Assembly (NCBI RefSeq): GCF_035594125.1
Contig: NC_087197.1
Location: 8,726,110 to 8,790,109, forward strand
From: Scylla paramamosain
Lineage: Eukaryota; Arthropoda; Malacostraca; Decapoda; Portunidae
Direction of reading: 5' to 3'
DNA length: 64,000 nucleotides
Made by a program: the position numbers and the translations under genes. The stretch's first letter is position 1. Each line of letters opens with the position of its first letter. Of this stretch, positions 57,201-64,000 are shown one piece after another. The notes beneath the pieces are model-generated. The model worked only from the letters and a program-made list of their open reading frames with translations. It ran no database searches and was not told the DNA's origin.

Positions 57201-60200
57201 ATATTGGTTGGTTTGCATTCGTTTTAGCGTTTTTCTACATAAATCACTGAAAAGACACGTTTTCAGTAATATTGTTGAAATTGCTGAAAAAAAAAACACT
57301 CAAAAGACAGGTTTCTGGTAAATTCGAGTAATTTCTCCATATAGGTGGCTTTGCATGCACTTCAGGTTTTGGAACATAACTCCGGAAAAAAGCTAAGATA
57401 TTTTTTTTCATAATGATTTTTTTTTACAAAATTTCCCTGCATTTTTCCAGAATTTGGTATCTCGGTACCTATGAAGATTTTTTTTTCTCTATAAAGTATT
57501 ATTTGTGAGTTTTAGCTTTTTGGTACTTAAGGAACACTCATAATACATGATTTTCGTAATGTCCTTTTCTTATACAAACATGGGGTTCTTTACATGTATT
57601 TAAGCGTTTTTATAGGTAACATGATCAAAAACACTCAAAATACATATTTTTGATAATGTTATTCTGTTTCTCCATAAAGGGTGTTTTTACATGCGTTTTA
57701 GCGTTTTGGTATGTAAGGAGTTAAAAAACAATTAAAGGCAAGTTCTTCGTAAAAGTTGGTTTTATTCCCAAGTAATGTGATTGTTCTGCTTTTTAGGGCA
57801 TTGTTGCATATCACGCATAAAAACACTCAAAAGACATTTTTCTGGTAATGTCATTTTTTTCCCACATAAAGCTAGTTTCGCATGTAATTTGGCAATTTCG
57901 TAACTATGAATATGAAAAAACACTCAAAATGCACAATTTGGTAGGGTAGTTCTGTTTCTCGATTAAAAGTGTTGTTCATGCATTTCATCATTTTTGTATG
58001 TAAGAAACTTCTCTAGATACACAAGTTTTTGCGTTTATTGTCTTGTGGTTCTTGTTAAACTATAAAACACAAATTATACACGTTTCTCGTAATGTTCTTT
58101 TGTTTCCTAATATAGAGTGTTTTCCATCCATTTTTGCATTTTTTGTAGGTAACAAGCATAAAAACACACAAAATATATCTTTTTGGTAATGTTATTCTAT
58201 TTCTTCACATTGGTTGGTTTGCATCTGTTTTAGCTTTTTTCTTCGTAAATCTCTGAAAAGACTCGTTTTCAGTAATTTTGTTGAAATTAATTCTGGTACA
58301 GATTTCTGGTAAAATTGTGTAATTTTCCCATATAGGTGGCTTTGCATGCACCTTAGGGTTTCGTACATAACTCCGGAAAAAAGCTATAATTATTTTTTTT
58401 TTATAATTTTTTTTTCTTTACCTAATTTCCCTGAATTTTGCCAGAATTTTGGCATCTCGGTACCTATGAAGATGAATAACAAAAAAAAAAATTTGTATTC
58501 ATTTATTTTATTTTTTTTTTCTCTATAAAGAGTGTTATTTGTGTGTTTTAGCTTTTTGGTACTTAAGGAACCTAAAAACTCTCATTATACACAATTTTCA
58601 AAATATCCTTTCGTTTCACAAACATAGGGTTCTTTGCATGTATTTTAGCGTTTTTATAGGTAACATGATCAAAAACACTTAAATTTCATGCTTTTGGTAA
58701 TATTATTTTGTTTTTCCATAAAGGGTGTTTTTCATGCGTTTTAGCGTTTTGTTATATAAGGAATTAAAAACACTTAAAGGCATATTTTTGGTAAAAGTTG
58801 GTTTTATTCCCACGTAATGTGATTGTTCTGCTTTTTAGTGCTTTGTTGTATATCACGCTCTAAAACACTCACAAGACACTTTTCTGGTAATGTCATTTTT
58901 TTCCCACAAAAAACTAATTTCACTTGTAATTTCGGATTTTCGTAACTAAGAATGTGAAAAACACTCAAAATACTCACATTTGGTAAGATAGTTCTGTTTC
59001 TCAATTAAAAGTCTTATTCATGAGTTTCAGCATTTTGGAATGTAAGAAACTTCTTTATATACACGAGTTTTTGCGTTTTTTGCCTTGTGGTTCTTGTGAA
59101 ACTATAAAAAACTCATTATACACGTTTCTCGTAATGTCCTTTTGCTTCCCAATATAGAGTGCTTTCCATCCATTTTCGCGTTTCTTGTAGGTGACAATTT
59201 CAAAAACACTCAAAATATACCTTTTTGGTAAAGTTATTCTATATCTTCATTTTGGTTGGTTTGCATCCGTTTTAGAGTTATTGTACGTAAAACTCCGAAA
59301 AGACACGTTTTCAGTAATTGTGTGTTGGATCCCTATATAGATTGACTTCCTTGAGTTTTATCGTGTTGGTTCCTAACATGCTGAAAAACACTCATCAGAC
59401 AGTTTTTTTGGCAAAGAGGTTTAATTTTTCCATATAGGTGCCTTTGCATGCACTTTAGGGGTTTGGTACATAACAGTCCGAAAAAAAAGCTAAATTTAAC
59501 TTTTTTGATTATGTTCTTATTTCATATAATTTCCTAAACTTTGACCGAATTTTGGCTCCTCGTTACCTGTGAATATGAATAAGATTGAAAATAAAATATC
59601 GTATTTTTTTTTCTTTATTTATTTTTTCTCAATAAAGAGTGTAATTTGTGGCTTTTAGCTTTTTCGTACTTAATGAACTTAAAAACACTCATAATACACT
59701 TTTCTCGTAATGTCCTTTCGTTTCCCAAAAATAGGGTTGTTTGCATGTACTTGAGCGTTTTTATTTGGTACCATGATCAAAAACACTCAAAAAACATGTT
59801 TTTGGTAATGTTATTCTGTTTCACAATAAAGTGTATTTTGCATGCGTTTTATTGTTTTGGTATATAAGGAGCTCAAAAACACTTATAAGCAAGTTCTTAT
59901 TAAAAATTGGTTTTATTCCAATGTAATGTCATTGCCCTGCTTTTTAGTGCTTTATTACCTAACACGCTCAAAAACACTCAAAAGACATTTTTCTGGTGTT
60001 ATTTTTTTTTTCCCACATAAAGCTGGTTTCGCATGGAATTTGGGGTTTTGGTAACTAAGAATGCGAAAATCACTCAAAAAACACACTTTTAGTAAGATTG
60101 TTCTGTTTCTCAATTAAGAGTGTTGTTCATGAGTTTCAGCATTTTGGTATCTAGGAAACTTCTTCATATACACTAGTTTTTGCAGTTTTTGCCTTGTGGT

Positions 60201-62204
60201 TCTTTTGAACTATTAAACACTCATTATACACTTTTCTTGCAATGTACTTTTCTTTCCCATTATAGAGTGCTTTGCATCAATTTTCTTGTTTTTTGTTATA
60301 GGTAACAAGCTCAAAACACTCAAAATATACCTTTTTGGTAATGTTTTTCTATTTCTTTATATTGGTTTGTTTGCATCCGTTTTAGCGTTTTTCTACGTAA
60401 AACGCTGAGAAGACACGTTTTCATTCATTTTTTTTTTTATTCACATATAGAGTGAGTTCCTTATTATTTATTGTTTTGGTGCCTAACATGCTGCAGAACA
60501 CTCAAAAGAGAGATTTCTGATAAGGTCGTTTAATTTCCTCATATAGGAGGCTTTGCATGCACTTTAGTGTTTGGTACATGTCCCCCCAAAAAAAGCTAAA
60601 ATTAACTTTTTTGATAATATTCTTTTATCATATAATTGCGCTGAATTTTTACCAGAATTTTGGCATCTCGGTATCTATGAAGATAAATAAAAAAAAAATC
60701 CAATTTTTTTTATTTTTTTTTATTTATTTATTTTTTTCTCAATGAAGAGTGTTATTTATGGGATTTACCTTTTTGGTACTTAAGGAACTTAAAAACACTC
60801 ATAATACGCGTTTCTTGTAATGTCCTTTCGTTTCCCAAACAAAAGGTTCTTTGCATGTATTTAAGCGTTTTTATAGATAACATGATCAAAAACACTCAAA
60901 ATACTAGGTTTTGGTAATGTTATTCTGTTTCTCCATAAAGTGTGTTTTGCATGCGTTTTAGCAGTTTTGTATATAAGGAGCTTAAAAACACTTATGGCAA
61001 GTTGTTGGTAAAAAATGATTTTATTCCAATGTAATGTGATTGCCCTACTTTTGAGTGGTTTATTACCTATCACGCTGAAAAACACTCAAAAGAAACTTTT
61101 ATGGTAAATTCATTTTTTTTCCCCCACAAAGCTATTTTCGCATGAAATTTGGGGTTTTTGGTAACTAAGAATGTAAAAAACACTTAAAATCCACGCATTT
61201 AGTAAAGTTGTTCTGTTTCTCAATTAAGAGTGTTATTCATAATTTTCAGCATTTTGGTATCTAGAAAATCTCTCCATATACACGAGTTTTTGAGTTGTTT
61301 GCTTTGTGGTTCTTTTGAACTATAAAACACTCATTATACACTTTTCTTGCAATGTCCTCTTGTTTCCCAATATAGAGTGCTTTGCATCAATTTTCGCGTT
61401 TTTGTAGGTAAAAAGATAAAAAAACACTCAAAATATACCTTTTTGGAAACGTTTTTCTATTTCTTTATATTGGTTGGTTTGCATCCGTTTTAACGTTTTT
61501 CTACGTAAAACACAGAGAAAACACGTTTTCTGTGACTTTCTTTTGGATTCCCATATAGAGTGAGTTCCTTATTATTTATCGTCTCGGTGCCTAACATGCT
61601 AAAAAAACACACAAAACACAGATTTCTGGTAAGATCGTTTAATTTCCTCATAATGAAGGCTCTGCATGCACTTTCTGGTTTAGTACATTAGTCCGAACAA
61701 AAAAAGCTGAAATTAACTTTTTTGATAATATTCTTTTATCACATAATTGCCCTGAATTTTCCCAGAATTTTGGCATCTCGGTACCTATGAAAATGAATAA
61801 CAAAAAAAAAAAAAATCATTTATTTTATTTCTTTATTATTTATTTTTTAAATAAAGAGTGTTATTTGTGGGTTTTAGCTTTTTGGTACTAAAGGAACTTA
61901 AAAAAACACTCATAATACATGTTTCTCGTCATGTCCTTTTGTTTCCCAAATATAAGGTTCTTTGCATGTATTTAGGCGTTTTTATAAATAACATGATCAA
62001 AAACACTGAAAATACATGTATTTGGTAATGTTTTTCTGTTTTTCCATAAAATGTATTTTGCATGCGTTTTAGCGTTTTGGTATATAAGGAGCTCAAAAAC
62101 ATTTAAAGGCATGTTCTTGGTAAAATTTGGTTTTATTCCCATGTAATGTGATTGCCCTGGCTTTTAGTGCTTTATTTTCATAACACGCTCAAAAAACACT
62201 AAAA
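54207..62204 (+). repeat. Domain A satellite array, forward
   Basis: The array flips to forward at AAAACACTAAAAGGCAAG. HOR anchors lie near 54702, 54958, 56042, 57210, 58221, 59260, 60369 and 61479. The stretch of about 55.0-58.3 kb is a direct paralogue of about 15.2-18.3 kb. Deletion scars include one at about 54830, where GCCTAACATGCTTTTAGG joins distant monomers, and a small GCATCCATTTGCATCCAT duplication at about 56048-56066. An (AAAT)n run lies at 56377-56401. No gene seen. Confidence 0.91.
56377..56401. repeat. (AAAT)n microsatellite
   Basis: Six AAAT repeats in the A-rich/T-rich linker of a HOR unit, the same linker in which the (TA)n tract expanded at 5299. Confidence 0.88.
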
Positions 62205-62695
62205 AAAACATGCAAAGTCTCCCATGTGAGGAAATGAAAGACCTTACCAGAAATCTGTCTTTTGAGTGTTTTTCGGCTTGTTAGGCACCAAAAATATAAA
62301 TAATAAGGAACTCTCTCTATGTGGGAATCAAAAAAAAAATTACTGAAAATGTGTCTTCTCAGTGTTTTACGTAGACAAAACGCTAAAATTGATGTAAACC
62401 AACCAATATCAAGAAGCAGAAAAACATTACAAAAATGTATATTTTGAGTGTTTTTGAGCTTGTTACCTATAAAAAAAAAACGCAAAAAATTGATACAAAG
62501 CACTCTATATTGGGAAACAAAGGGACATTGCGAAAAAAGTGTATAATGAATGTTTTATAGTTGAAAAAAAAAACACAAGGCAAAAAACGCAAAAACTCGT
62601 GTATATGGAGAAGTTTCCTAGATACTAAAATGCTGAAACTCATGAATAACACTCTTAATTGAGAAACAGAACAACCTTACTAAATGCGTGTCAAA
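62205..62695 (-). repeat. Inverted domain A segment, small inversion 2
   Basis: Reverse-oriented satellite from CATGCAAAGTCTCCCATG to ACTAAATGCGTGTC, followed by a flip to forward. The last 300 bp match the inverted segment at 12404-12706 closely, including AGCAGAAAAACAT and GGGACATTGCG variants. This copy is about 190 bp longer at its left end. The open frames at 62189-62652 on the minus strand are repeat artefacts. Confidence 0.88.
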
Positions 62696-64000
62696 AACAC
62701 TAAAAGGCAAGTTCTTCGTAAAAGTTGGTTTTATTCCCATGTAATGTGATTGCCCTGCTTTTTAGTGCTTCATTGCCTAACAGTCTCAAAAACACTCAAA
62801 GACACTTTTCTGGTAATGTCATTTTCCCATATAAAACTAATTTCGCATGGAATTTGGGATTCTGGTAACTAAGAATGTAAAAAAACACTCAAAATACACG
62901 CATTCAGTAAGGTTGCTCTGTTTCTTGATTAAGAAAGATATTCATGAGTTTCAGCATTTTGGTATCTTGAAAACTTCTCCACACATACGAGTTTTTGCGT
63001 TTTTTGCCTTGTGATTCTGGTGAAACTATAAAACACTCATTATACATGTTTTTTGTTATGTCCTTTTTTTTCCTAATATACAGTGCTTTCCATCCATTTT
63101 TGTGTTTTTTTATGTAACAAGCTAAAAAACACACAAAATAAATTTTTCTGTTGGTTTGCATCCGTTTCAGCGTGTTTTAACGTAAATCTTTTAAAAGAGA
63201 CGTTTTCAGTAATTTTGTTTTGGATTTCCATATAGAGTGAATTTCATATTATCCATCGTTTTGGTACCTAACATGCGAAAAAACACTCAAAAGACAGGTT
63301 TCTTGTAAAGTCGCTAAATTTTCCCAAATAGGTGGCTTTGCATACACTTTATGGTTTGGTACATAACTCCGAAAAAAGGTAAAATTATCTTTTTCGATAA
63401 GGTTCTTTTTTCCACATAATTTCCCTGAATTTTTACAGAATTTTGGCATCTTGGTACCTATGAATATCAATAACAAAAGAATAAAAATGCTATTTTTTTT
63501 CTCTATAAAGAGTGTTATTTGTAGGTTTTAACGTTTTGGTACTTAAGGAACTTAAAAACATTCATAATACACATTTCTCGTAATGTCCTTTCGTTTCCCA
63601 AATATAGGGATCTTTGGATGTATTTAAGTGTTTTTATAGGTAACATGATAAAAAACACGTTTCTCGTAATGTCCTTTTGTTTCCCAATAGGGAGTGCTTT
63701 GCATCCATTTTCGCGTTTTTTGTAGGTAACAAGGTCAAAATCACTCAAAATGTACCTTTTTGGTAATGTTATTTTATTTCTTCCTATTGGTTGGTTTGCA
63801 TCCATTTTAGCGTTTTTCTACGTAAAACACCGAAAAGTCACGTTTTCAGTAATTTTGTGTTAGATTCCCATATAGAGTGACTTACATGTTATTTACCGTT
63901 ATGGTGCCTAACAAGTTGAAAAACATTCATAACACAGTTTTCTGGCAAAGACGTTTAATTTCCCCATATAGGTGGGTTTGCATGCACTTTAGGGTTTGGT
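62696..64000 (+). repeat. Domain A satellite array, forward, to window end
   Basis: Resembles 8784-10000 and the start of the window, with the TGATTCTGGTGAAACTA and CTTTTAAAAGAGACG variants (near 63012 and 63187). A deletion scar near 63655 joins AACATGATAAAAAACACG to TTTCTCGTAATGTCC. The array runs off the end of the window. No gene seen. Confidence 0.9.

Overview
This window looks like eukaryotic non-coding DNA made almost entirely of one AT-rich tandem-repeat (satellite-like) family. I see no convincing protein-coding gene, tRNA, rRNA or CRISPR array. The open frames on both strands recur once per repeat unit, have low-complexity F/K/Y/I/N-rich translations, and are by-products of the repeat. 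The only recognisable protein-coding ancestry is a decayed non-LTR retrotransposon (CR1/Jockey-like LINE), present in two mirror copies plus a related 3'-end fragment. Its 3' tail is an 8-bp microsatellite of the TTCTTATG type, as in CR1-like elements. From memory, similar tails occur in decapod crustaceans, so an arthropod (perhaps decapod) host is a weak inference. The element only excludes a prokaryote with confidence.

The basic unit is a monomer of about 90-100 bp. It carries, in order, a GCATGC-centred start, an ATTTTRGCGTTTTGGTAC segment (often with GGTACC), an AAAAACACTCAAAA segment, an ACACGTTTTTGGTAATG segment and a TTTCTCCATATAGGGTG segment. It occurs in two states. In domain A (1-23221 and 49180-64000, plus an island at 26452-27985) about ten diverged monomers form a higher-order repeat (HOR) of roughly 1.1 kb. 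In domain B (24015-48386 except the island) monomers are individually diverged, show no obvious HOR and change strand often.

The dominant feature is a large imperfect palindrome: left arm about 18243-32603, right arm about 39490-54185, and a non-mirrored spacer 32604-39489. Both arms contain the outer A domain, then the LINE remnant at the A/B boundary, then B sequence. The arms are nearly identical except for one unrelated block in each: 26452-28616 on the left and 43484-45949 on the right.

Layout: 1-18242 is A array, forward, with a 422-bp (TA)n tract at 5299-5720, a LINE 3' fragment at 8631-8783 and a small inverted A segment at 12404-12706. Then come the left arm, spacer and right arm. 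From 54207 to 64000 the array is A, forward, with a second small inversion at 62205-62695. The junction that ends the small inversions also lies at the outer edge of the right arm, so three strand switches share one sequence. Multi-kilobase segments of the A array are also duplicated directly, for example 1.4-8.6 kb resembles 18.2-23.2 kb, and 15.2-18.3 kb resembles 55-58.3 kb. The window reads as a satellite locus shaped by HOR amplification, segmental duplication, inversion and palindrome formation. Coordinates of repeat-block boundaries are approximate to about 10-30 bases.
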